64,000 nucleotides of DNA from Omphiscola glabra (Eukaryota > Mollusca > Gastropoda > Lymnaeidae): NCBI GenBank assembly GCA_964017045.1, contig OZ024808.1, positions 30,049,949 through 30,113,948 on the forward strand, read 5' to 3'. Positions 13,101 through 21,002 of this stretch are shown piece after piece; position 1 is the stretch's first letter; every line of letters starts with the position of its first letter. The notes under the pieces are model-generated. The model searched no databases and had not been told where the DNA came from. It saw nothing but the letters and a program-made list of their open reading frames with translations. A program made the translations under genes and the position numbers.

Positions 13101-15123
13101 TAAGGGAAGCGTTATCTGCACAGCTCTGCGAATAATGCCGAGCGTTATCGGCAGACCGAAATCTTCAAATAATGCCGAGCGTTATCGGCAGACCGAAATC
13201 TTCGAATAATTAGGATCATATTCCAAGTGCCCGGGTGGGGGGGGGGGGGTGTAAGTGTGATTTCATTGAATGAATGTTTTGACAAAAAATAATGTCCGGC
13301 ACTACTAGCAAAACCAAGGTTGTTGGCCTGCGTACACCGCGGCTGTAAAAGCAGGAAATCGTTGGTCTTTTTTGCCAGTCTTTAACTCTATGCGGTACTT
13401 GTAATTTTAATTTTAAACTCTTGTTAAAACTGAAAACTATTTATTTAAAAATTATTTAATACCTGCAAGATTAAACAAAAGTAGAACTGATATTTTCATT
13501 GTGCGCAGGGCTGGAGTCCTGCATGAACGCAAGGGAACGACGGTCCTGTAAAACTTTAATAACTTTGTTTTATTTTGGGGGTTGGGAGGAAGATATTTGG
13601 GTAAGTTCCACACTTTTGTAAAGGGCGAGCATTTCTTAGTATTTAATTGGTGGTATATCTGGCTTCTTAGTAAGTGAAACGCATTTTATATCATAATCAT
13701 AACCTGTGGCGTACCCCCACAAATGTTATTGATTGCACAGATTTTTAGGTTAAAATTGGCTTTAATTTTTTAATAGATGTATTTGAGTGTAAAAAATGCA
13801 AGATAATGATTAAATGTATGTTCTTTCTGCCGAACCCACCTTCCCTCCGACAACTGTTATACGCAGCAGTATGCAAAATATCCAAAATCAACAACCTCCT
13901 CCTCCTTCCATAGTGCGTAAATAGAGGGACCTATGCCTATATATCATACTTTCTATTTGTTTTCTCATTTCTTATTATTTTCAAATTCAACATATACTTA
14001 AAATATTTCAATCGCTACAAAATAATTTTAAATTTCTCATAAAACTACTGTTACAAATGAACATAATTATTAAATATAAAATATACTTTTAATGAAAATG
14101 AAGAAGAAAAAAAAAATTAAATTCGATCCCCATCTAGTATATGATCAGATAATGTAAGATCGCTTAGCACACACTCTACCACAAGACCACACAAGTTCAC
14201 ATCCAACTGCCTTATCTTAAAACCAGGTCAATGGTACATTTTTGCCGTTGTGTACGCAGGCGTAGGTCCAAGGTTTGCTAGATAAACCGCTAATGTGTAC
14301 GCAGGGGTAAGTCCTCGGTTTTACGGAAATTCATTCTTTTTTTTTTTTTTTTATTAATTTATTAGTGAAGTAATGTAAAAAAGAATAAATAGTTCGGCAG
14401 ACAGAAATCATTGAATAACGGCGAGCGTTATCGGCAGACCAAAATCTTCTAATAACGGCGAACGTTATCCGCAGAGTTGTGCGAATAATCACTTCGTTAA
14501 ATTAAAATTAAGATAGAAACTTTTAATTAAGAGATTAAAAAAATTACACATTTAACATTTGTTTAGACCTTAGCCTTACATATGACGTGTCTGTTGACAT
14601 TTAAATTTAAAAAATACATTTTTTAATTTTTAAGTTTAATTATATTAATATTAGCCTACATCAACAAGGTCAAGATCACAATCACAATAAAGAATTGTTG
14701 TCAGTTGTTAGGAATTAAAATATGAATCAACTCTGGATAAAACCATCATTAGCCAGTGACTTAATTGACTAAACTGTCTAAACTACATGGATTAAGAGGA
14801 CTTAAGTCTTAAGTCTTAATTAACTTTGAATTAATTCACTTTAGTAATTACATAAATGATAATGAATGTCTTATTTAGTTAGTCTCAGTACTTAAGTCTT
14901 AGTCTTTCTTAGTCACAGTTTGTGATAGTTTAACAGTTTTAGTTTTAGTCACTTTTAGTCTAGTGATCACTGATTCATTAATCTTAATTATAGTCAATAT
15001 CAATAGTTGAATAGTAAAATAGTCTAGTAAATTCAGTAACTTACCTAAAAGAGTTATTTTCGCTTTAAGCTCTTCTATCTGGTCAACAACAGACCTCTCA
15101 ACTGCCGGATTGTTGCTCGGCAT
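1016..15123 (-). CDS. ODAD3: Outer dynein arm docking complex subunit 3 (CCDC151), 12-exon gene
   Basis: This is a coiled-coil subunit of the docking complex that fixes outer dynein arms to doublet microtubules of motile cilia. Twelve exons join in phase: 15045-15123, 10217-10338, 9441-9518, 9004-9183, 8022-8126, 7370-7618, 6921-7061, 6361-6521, 5755-5911, 2855-3010, 1868-1955 and 1016-1140. Together they give 1641 nt, or 546 residues plus a stop, close to the roughly 600 residues of vertebrate ODAD3. The diagnostic family stretch is EGDRKAYYESSQ across the exon 1/2 junction, followed by a QKNKEKISSLRKE-type heptad helix. Nearly the whole protein is charged, heptad-rich coiled coil, ending in a basic tail (KRRVPKKKKKTK). 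All introns are GT-AG. The start at 15123 is the only Met in the first exon's frame. Family assignment is by recognition of sequence; the joins are inferred without transcript data. Confidence 0.85.
1244..1330 (+). repeat. Dispersed repeat fragment, shared with 24660 and 39350
   Basis: It contains CAGTGGCGCTACATCCCATG and then a C/T-rich stretch. The same order of words occurs at 24660-24790 (plus) and 39160-39353 (minus). The longer copies begin with an (ATC)n run, so this is probably the 3' end of one non-LTR retrotransposon or SINE family. It lies in the last ODAD3 intron. Confidence 0.6.
1868..1955 (-). CDS. ODAD3: ODAD3 exon 11
   Basis: The product is FHASIEGKLPAYNTRVKLPQ followed by TQRDLVYED, a non-helical segment before the tail. 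The acceptor is ttcctag, the donor is G|gtgagt and the exit phase is 1. Confidence 0.75.
2155..2615. repeat. AT-rich minisatellite, 15/30-bp unit
   Basis: The basic 15-mer is close to TATAAATGACTATTC. It alternates with a second variant, giving a 30-bp double unit repeated about a dozen times and then degenerating toward 2615. It lies in ODAD3 intron 10, and its open frames on both strands are by-products of the repeat. Confidence 0.9.
2855..3010 (-). CDS. ODAD3: ODAD3 exon 10
   Basis: This exon has 52 codons, phase 0 at both ends, acceptor cattgcag and donor GAG|gtgaga. It encodes LLKLLEELDGINFEETLKEM. A 14-bp minisatellite begins about 20 bp upstream of the acceptor. Confidence 0.85.
3031..3385. 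repeat. 14-bp minisatellite (CAGCCAGCATGTGA)
   Basis: About 25 copies alternate between CAGCCAGC and CAGCCGGC forms and between GTGACA and GTAACA forms. The array ends about 20 bp upstream of the acceptor of ODAD3 exon 10. The 14-bp period is stop-free in three minus frames, giving spurious open frames that run into the real exon. Confidence 0.95.
4727..5718. repeat. 28-bp minisatellite, about 35 copies
   Basis: The unit contains GGGTCTGTCTGATAGTTGTT plus an eight-base end (GATTGCAT). Almost all copies are identical; only the outermost are variant or shortened, which suggests recent homogenisation. It lies in ODAD3 intron 9, about 36 bp past the donor of exon 9. Confidence 0.95.
5755..5911 (-). 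CDS. ODAD3: ODAD3 exon 9
   Basis: The acceptor is gactcaag and the single leading base completes the AG left by exon 8. The product includes MLEEFEAHLAKEEDRRDKAD and SSRILVQVKAGVEHLADKLH. The donor is GCA|gtatgt and the exit phase is 0. An in-frame Met upstream belongs to the intron. Confidence 0.8.
6217..6360. repeat. 36-bp minisatellite at the ODAD3 exon 8 donor
   Basis: There are four copies of a unit containing ATGGGATCTACCAGCCATAT. The last copy runs to the donor of exon 8 (6361), so the intron begins with repeat sequence. Confidence 0.9.
6361..6521 (-). CDS. ODAD3: ODAD3 exon 8
   Basis: It encodes a coiled coil (HLEELKKDSEKQITRLREEK). The acceptor is tttgcag, the donor is GAG|gtaaaa and the exit phase is 2. 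A 36-bp tandem repeat starts within a few bases of this donor on the intron side. Confidence 0.85.
6921..7061 (-). CDS. ODAD3: ODAD3 exon 7
   Basis: This exon has 47 codons, phase 0 at both ends, acceptor gatacag and donor ATG|gtatgt. It contains a polar linker (DQSSGSGKDNQEK) followed by the helix SYEEAFKRIKECTGVSETM. Confidence 0.8.
7370..7618 (-). CDS. ODAD3: ODAD3 exon 6
   Basis: This is the largest exon, with 83 codons and phase 0 at both ends. It encodes a strongly charged helix (RRHEETVYADRKNREIELQ, then KKEAEEKKMQHERIEKR). The donor CTG|gttggt is weak, but it is the only in-phase GT near the loss of coding character. Confidence 0.8.
7798..7990 (-). mobile_element. Non-LTR retrotransposon tail (RT C-terminus and 3' UTR)
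   Basis: The minus frame reads AIAPKLWNSLPQSLRG, then FRKHLKTVLFK and a stop. This matches the usual C-terminus of CR1/Jockey-like LINE polymerases (APKLWNSLP, then KxxLKTxLF). A short 3' UTR ends at a GATT-type run near 7790. It is 5' truncated and lies in an ODAD3 intron. Confidence 0.7.
8022..8126 (-). CDS. ODAD3: ODAD3 exon 5
   Basis: This exon has 35 codons, phase 0 at both ends, acceptor tgaacag and donor GTG|gtgagt. The product TMRYLENSYDKIALKTEEAK continues the coiled coil. Confidence 0.8.
9004..9183 (-). CDS. ODAD3: ODAD3 exon 4
   Basis: This exon has 60 codons, phase 0 at both ends, acceptor catgcag and donor CAG|gtaaat. It encodes the helical segment FDHKVCDSMKQLNAKK and LEELQTQYNQMVKDSADA. 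Confidence 0.85.
9441..9518 (-). CDS. ODAD3: ODAD3 exon 3
   Basis: This exon has 26 codons, phase 0 at both ends, acceptor tttacag and donor CGA|gtaagt. The product includes VIGKAFHDRPVERAALANK. It is too short for ordinary ORF detection. Confidence 0.8.
9852..10216. repeat. 32-bp minisatellite made from the ODAD3 exon 2 / intron junction
   Basis: About 11 copies. On the minus strand each unit contains GACAAGCTATCG, the last 12 coding bases of exon 2, followed by CTAAGGTCA. At the true junction the same site reads GTAAGGTCA. The array therefore repeats the exon end while lacking the donor GT in the copies I read. It lies immediately intronic of the real donor at 10216. Confidence 0.92.
10217..10338 (-). 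CDS. ODAD3: ODAD3 exon 2
   Basis: It encodes the most diagnostic ODAD3 stretch (GDRKAYYESSQYAMQKNKE, then SLRKETKELRQKL). The acceptor is tttgtcag and the donor is TCG|gtaagg. The last 12 nt of this exon, with the intron start, are copied about 11 times in the adjoining minisatellite. Confidence 0.9.
10791..11985. repeat. 14-bp minisatellite (CATGCCTGGTCAAT), about 85 copies
   Basis: Variants GTCAAT, GTCAGT, GCTCAA and GATCAA are interspersed. A marker pair of GCTCAA units recurs at 10901, 11237 and 11881, which are 24 and 46 units apart, showing internal block duplications. The unit is stop-free in all three plus frames and so gives open frames up to 405 codons. It lies in ODAD3 intron 1. 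Confidence 0.95.
12332..12703. repeat. 47-bp minisatellite, about 8 copies
   Basis: The unit contains GTGTTCAACATGTGACATCA and a GATGTGTCTCTTTTG half. Copies differ by several percent, so this is an older array. It lies in ODAD3 intron 1. Confidence 0.9.
13100..14500. mobile_element. Possible 1.4 kb inverted-repeat DNA transposon with TTAA ends
   Basis: The left end reads TTAAGGGAAGCGTTATC and, after six bases, GCTCTGCG. The reverse complement of the right end reads TTAACGAAGTGATTATTC and then CAACTCTGCG, an imperfect inverted repeat of roughly 45 bp. Inside each end lie copies of GAGCGTTATCGGCAGACC. No transposase is visible, so it would be non-autonomous and old. It lies in ODAD3 intron 1. 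Confidence 0.45.
15045..15123 (-). CDS. ODAD3: ODAD3 exon 1 (start codon exon)
   Basis: The ATG is at 15121-15123 and the exon begins MPSNNPAVERSVVDQIEEL. The donor is G|gtaagt and the exit phase is 1. The codon split across the 4.7 kb intron becomes GAG, which restores the family motif LLEGDRKAYY in exon 2. Confidence 0.85.
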
Positions 15124-15700
15124 GGTTGAAAAAAATTATTAAACGTGTTTAAATTAAATTGTTTTCATCAAGAATATAGTTTCGAATGGTACTTAGGGCT
15201 GATGACATGAAGCCGGAACAAAGTGTTTACCTTTTCGTTGTCATGGCACAGTGGCGCATGCGCGTTCAAAGAAATATCACTCGGAAAAAATATAGTATTT
15301 TAAACCCTCGACTTAGCCCCCCTTTTTTGAGAACCTGAATGAAAAATAAAAGTAATATGTCTGGGGTACTCGTTGAAATATTTTATTTGTAGCTCATCGG
15401 GGGGGGGGGGGTAGTGAATGGCAAGGTCAAGGTGGCCTTGTTTTTTGTAACCGGAACCGACTTGAGAAAATACAACTTTTACCATGACACATGTCAATCC
15501 AAACAATGTCGACAATGTATAATGAATGTATACAAGAAAAGATTACTCATGATATGTCTCAAGTGAAATAATCTTTTCTATTATAACTCCGGCATATATA
15601 TATATAACAAGGGCATTCATCCATCAATCAGTTGATAGAACACAAGGGCATTCATCCATTAATCAGTTTTGTATTAGCTGGACTTTAATAAATAGTTTCG
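15124..15700. other. Upstream region of ODAD3, no gene seen
   Basis: This 5' flank should contain the ODAD3 promoter, but no convincing element stands out. It has a G run near 15400, a short TA microsatellite at 15594-15606 and a repeated 20-mer (AGGGCATTCATCCATTAATC type) at 15610 and 15645. Confidence 0.4.
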
Positions 15701-15701
15701 G

Positions 15702-16290
15702 AAGAAGGCTCCAAGCCCGAATTGATGGCCAGGATTGCGCAGACCACAACAGCACTAAAGAGGCTCAAGAAAATATGGAACGACAAAAATATAGCCCCAG
15801 GCACCAAAATCAGGCTGATGCGCTCATTAATCGTCTCTATTTTCTTATATGACTGTGAGTAGGCTACTGACATTAACAGCAGAACTTGAAAAGAAAATAA
15901 AGGCGATGGAGATGAGATGTTTCAGAGGCATTCTTGGCATCTGCTTTATAGATCATATCACCAAGGAACAAGTAAAAGAAAGGATTCGTCAAGCAACTGG
16001 GCAGTACGATGACCTCCTGGTGTCTGGAAAAAAGCGCACACTTGAGTGGTATGGCCACGTGACCAGAAAACAAGGGCTCGCCAAAGAAATCTTGCAGGGC
16101 ATAACTAGAGGAGGGAGAAGAAGAGGAAGACAGAGAAAAAGATGGGAAGATAACATCAAAGAGTGGTCGGGATTACAACCAGGCGATGCTATGCATAGGG
16201 CAGGAGACCGAGAGGAATGGAGAAGAATAGTGTACATGTCATCTGTGGCGCCCCAACGGTCGAAGGACTAAGGGACATGTTGATGATGAT
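15702..16290 (+). pseudogene. Non-LTR retrotransposon polymerase remnant, frameshifted
   Basis: The first frame reads TTTALKRLKKIWNDKNIAPG then LIVSIFLYDCE and ends at a stop near 15858. The family text resumes in another frame from about 15850 (LTLTAELEKKIKAMEMRCFR, then RTLEWYGHVTRK and RGGRRRGRQRKRWEDNIKEW). This is the C-terminal region after the reverse transcriptase domain of a LINE. It ends with a (GAT)n-like tail at 16282. The frameshift and missing 5' part make it dead. Confidence 0.8.
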
Positions 16291-16659
16291 GAATGAAAGA
16301 GGGTTATCTATAGAGAAATTAATGTTGAATATTATGTTGAAAAGTAACATTTGAATGTACTATTATCAGGGCTTTCATTTTTTCTCCTACCAAGTAGGGC
16401 CTACAGATTTTAATATTTTGGAACACGTCTGCCCTTGAGTATTCAAGTGAATGAAGTAGACAGATATAAAACAAATTAATTTCTAAGGCGCTTGTTGTTG
16501 AACATTTCCTGAGTTATTGTGGGTTATTTTCATAAAGATTCACTTAACATAATAGAATTATATTTTAAGATGTCAACATTGAGTAATTATCAGACTGGCT
16601 GACATTTATAAACTTTAAAAGAGAATTAAGATTTATCCCAATTGGGGATTCAGTGGAGG

Positions 16660-17040
16660 CAGAGATCAAATGTGGTTTTCCAGAGATCAAATGTAATTTT
16701 CCAGAGATCAAATGTGGTTTTCCAGAGATCAAATGTACTTTTCCAGAGATCAAATGTGGTTTTCCAGAAATCAAATGTAATTTTCCAGAGATCAAATGTA
16801 ATTTTCCAGAGATCAAATGTGGTTTTCCAGAGATCAAATGTGGTTTTCCAGAGATCAAATGTACTTTTCCAGAGATCAAATGTGGTTTTCCAGAAATCAA
16901 ATGTAATTTTCCAGAGATCAAATGTAATTTTCCAGAGATCAAATGTGGTTTTCCAGAGATCAAATGTGGTTTTCCAGAGATCAAATGTGGTTTTCCAGAG
17001 ATCAAATGTGGTTTTCCAGAGATCAAATGTGGTTTTCCAA
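16660..17040. repeat. 20-bp minisatellite (CCAGAGATCAAATGTGGTTT)
   Basis: About 19 copies with GGTTT, AATTT and ACTTT end variants. The variant order around 16700-16800 is repeated around 16820-16930, indicating a block duplication of about six units. It is intergenic and open in several frames only because the unit lacks stops. Confidence 0.95.
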
Positions 17041-17145
17041 AACAGTTACGAAACAGTTGAGGTATTGTCAAGTTATAATTTTGTTTAAAACTTGTTTTCT
17101 TTGATCCTGTGAGATGAGAAACACCTCAGAAAATTTTGAGTAATT

Positions 17146-17985
17146 TACCTATAGGCTGATAGCACAATTACACATTACCTATAGGCTGATAGCACAATTA
17201 CACATTACCTATAGGCTGATAGCACAATTACACATTACCTATAGGCTGATAGCACAATTACACATTACCTATAGACTGATAGCACAATAACACATTACCT
17301 ATAGGCTGATAGCACAATTACACATTACCTATAGGCTGATAGCACAATTACACATTACCTATAGGCTGATAGCACAATTACACATTACCTATAGGCTGAT
17401 AGCACAATTACACATTACCTATAGGCTGATAGCACAATTACACATTACCTATAGGCTGATAGCACAATAACACATTACCTATAGGCTGATAGCACAATAA
17501 CACATTACCTATAGGCTGATAGCACAATAACACATTCAACAATTTTACCTATAGGCTGATAGCACAATAACACATTACCTATAGGCTGATAGCACAATAA
17601 CACATTCAATAATTTTACCTATAGGCTGATAGCACAATTACACATTACCTATAGGCTGATAGCACAATTACACATTACCTATAGGCTGATAGCACAATTA
17701 CACATTACCTATAGGCTGATAGCACAATTACACATTACCTATAGGCTGATAGCACAATTACACATTACCTATAGGCTGATAGCACAATTACACATTACCT
17801 ATAGGCTGATAGCACAATTACACATTACCTATAGGCTGATAGCACAATAACAAATTACCTATAGGCTGATAGCACAATTACACATTACCTATAGGCTGAT
17901 AGCACAATAACACATTACCTATAGGCTGATAGCACAATAACACATTACCTATAGGCTGATAGCACAATAACACATTCAATAATTT
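17146..17985. repeat. 30-bp minisatellite, about 28 copies
   Basis: The unit contains ACCTATAGGCTGATAGCACA and then ATTACACATT or ATAACACATT. A longer spacer (CAATAATTTT type) interrupts at about 17536, 17607 and the end, marking block structure. On the minus strand each unit contains CTATAG|GTAAT, which resembles a 5' splice site. No exon is evident beside it. Confidence 0.95.
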
Positions 17986-18311
17986 TAGTTAAATGCAAAA
18001 TACAAAAAAATTAATTTCATTGATGGTAACAAAATGAATTTATTGAAGTATTTTCCAGTCAAGTTTTTACCATAAGATTACAAAGTCACAATATCACAGA
18101 GTGCTTTTAAAAAAAAAGTAAATTTAAATTATTTTGCAGTAAATTTACTTATGATAATTAATAAAAAGCTATATAGATAAATATTTTCTAAAATTATTAT
18201 AAAACCAAATAAATTTTAAAAAATAAAAATGTGCACTGTAAGGCTACACTACTGAAAATATTGTCAGGATATTTTAAAAATATTAATACGCAATAAAACA
18301 TTTACTGAAAA

Positions 18312-18483
18312 GTGAATCTCATCTTTGTATTGATGGATGAGATTAGGAGATCTGTATTTCTCATGTTTGTATTGATGGATGAGATTAGATCTCTTTTTCT
18401 CATGTTTGTATTGATGGATGAGATTAGGAGATCTGTATTTCTCATCTTTGTATTGATGGATGAGATTAGGAGATCTGTATTTC
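18312..18483. repeat. 42-bp minisatellite, 4 copies
   Basis: The unit contains TTGTATTGATGGATGAGATT and AGGAGATCTGTATTTCTCAT. The second copy is 3 bp shorter. It is intergenic. Confidence 0.9.
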
Positions 18484-18489
18484 AGGCCC

Positions 18490-20703
18490 AGCTGAAAACA
18501 AAATTCTTGAGTAGTTGTCATTTTTTGCCATGTGTTTATTTAAAAATAATCTTCCACCAAGATAAATAAGGTTTTTTCTCTCATAAATTACCAAACTTTA
18601 AAACAGAAGGATGAGGATTAAACCAAGTCGGTAACCAGGGTTAGTGCGCCCCCCCCCCCCCCAGGCAGACCAAGATTTTAGCTGTGCCCCCCAAAAAATA
18701 AATCTCTGCAAAACTACCCCCCCCCTGTCGGATTTGATATGAGTAAAAAAGTGAAGCCCATGGTGGATTGCTCGCTCTGCACTTTCCTTTCCTACAGTAT
18801 GAGTCAAATCGTATGGTTGAAAGTCATTAACTACATGTTCATAGTGCTCACACAAAATATATTGATAATAGGACAAAACAATCAATCATTGGTCATCATT
18901 ATATCAGCAATAATCAGAACATTTTATAGATGACATATATTACAAAAACATTTCCACCTGTAAAGTGTAAAGCTATCAATAAAGCTATAAATATTACTTC
19001 GCACAAGTACCGCTGCCCTCAGAGCAAAGTAAGCAGCAATTAAATATTTTCTGTAAAAAGTACTGCTCACATTTTATGTAAAAACTAAATTAGGAATTTA
19101 ACAAATCCAATTATTCAAGTAAGAAAATATATGAACTATCATGGCATAAATATATTTTAAAAACATTTTCAAAACTTAAATTGTATCTATTACAATATTT
19201 CCTTTAGGATATTACTTAAAAGAAATGGATGGCAAGCTTACAGGATCACTGTGGCTTGTTAATAAAACAAATACAGTTGTTTTTTAAAACATATTCAAAA
19301 AAGCTAAAGAATAACAATTGAAATACAAATCTTACTTATTTTAAGTACAACTAAGATGATCTAAGAAAACTTATCTTAAAAAAAGGTCCAGTTAATAGTT
19401 TTCAACAAACATTTCCAATGATAAGAATTTTTCTTGTAGCATAATAAATTTAAATAATTCTATAAGAATAATTAACATTGTGCATAACATTACCAATTCC
19501 AAGGATTGCATTTTACTTAATTTATTATTTTTTTGTTATCAGCAGGAAAGTATACATACAGCAGACGCAAAAAAGCAAAGAGAATGCACTCCAAATTGAT
19601 AAGTCACATTTAAAAAAAAATATTTATTTACAATAATTTGTTAATCTCATGATGATAGTCTTAACGAAATAAAATTTTTTAAATATTTTTTTTTATTTTT
19701 AACCCCTCTTTCAACAACCCTATATTTAAAAAAAAATTAATAATTTAGATTGTAAAACCAAAAAAATTGATAATTTATATAATAAATAAGTTGATGTTTA
19801 AATCAGACTTTTTCTACAGGGAAAGAAAATTTTGATTAATTATGTACGTTCTATTTTTGTATTTATAGCGAGATTACATATTTAAATGCTCAACTACAAT
19901 TAGTAGTTGGATATAATCTACATAGATAAGCACCAAACAAAAGAAACAATAGAAACAACAAAAGCTAACAAATGATCACTCCATTTTCTATAAAACCATA
20001 ACTATAAGTAACATTTCTGTAAAATGGAAGTTTTTAACATTAATTTTTGGTAGGCTATTTTAAATAAAAATAAACCATTTGTTTCTTAAGGATGATAAAA
20101 TGTCTTACATTGGCAGTTAAGTATTAACAACGCAATTCTGGTTGGTTGATTGAGATCGAGACTGCAAATGCCAATCAATGTTTTTCTTATTGGATTGCTT
20201 ACGGTGTTAACACAAAAAATGCTCTAACGTTTTACTGACTATACCCCAATTATTTATTTTTTAATTAAAATTAAACCTTAGGTTTTTTTTGGCTCGTCGT
20301 AGTGCCGTAGTCTTAGTCTTGAAATATGATTACTATGGTGAAAGCCTAGAGGTAAACAGGTTTGGAGTTTTAGCCTAAACATTAAGTCAAATCATAAAGA
20401 TGATTCAAATTTTTGTTGTTCCCGACCTTTGATGTTATATTTAAGAACCCTGGTGACTGCACTTGTTTACAACAGTTGTGAAATACAAATATTAAAACAA
20501 ATGGATACCTGTATAAATTATGTAAATATTTTTCATATAGGTGGTTCAGCTAAATATTGATCAGTTTAATTTGGGATGTAAATATTAAGTAGTTGGAATA
20601 TTACAAACTACAGAAAGATGTTTAACATTATTTTACCTTATGGAACAATAACAAAATATGAATAATAAAAAAAAAATGTTGTTACATGAATAAACAAAAA
20701 AGA
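18490..20703. other. Intergenic AT-rich DNA downstream of the SRCR-ZP gene
   Basis: No coding exon is supported. There are C runs near 18650 and 18720 and long A/T tracts throughout. The SRCR-ZP 3' UTR should lie at its right end on the minus strand; an ATTAAA on that strand near 20567 is a possible poly(A) signal. Confidence 0.45.
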
Positions 20704-21002
20704 CTAAATATTCCAAGTTTTTAAACTTATCAGAGTGAGTACACAAACTTGTAAGACATTAAATGATAAAACATGTCCACTGTTTCTATCACTAAAGTGT
20801 GTGAAGCTTGAATCTTCAGATTTCTGTTCAGATGGTGCTTCATTTTGTTGTGAGATCAGTGTTGCAGCTGTGGTGGAAATTGGAGGTTTCAATGTCCCAG
20901 AAGTTGTTTTTGTTGTTGTTGAAGAGGGCTGAACAACAACACCATCATTGTCATTAAATATTATCTTTATCGGTTCATTTTTTGGTGTCACCCTTTCTGT
21001 CA
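20704..21002 (-). CDS. SRCR-ZP gene exon 11 (stalk and C-terminus)
   Basis: It encodes a Thr/Ser-rich stalk and ends VLSFNVLQVCVLTLISLKTW plus two residues and TAG. The hydrophobic end suggests a short membrane anchor or GPI signal; which one cannot be told by eye. The acceptor is tctcacag. Confidence 0.85.

Noticed and set aside
17146..17985. CRISPR-like or splice-donor array
   Set aside because: There are no unique spacers, and although the minus strand shows AG|GTAAT in each unit there is no exon beside it, so no link to splicing can be claimed.
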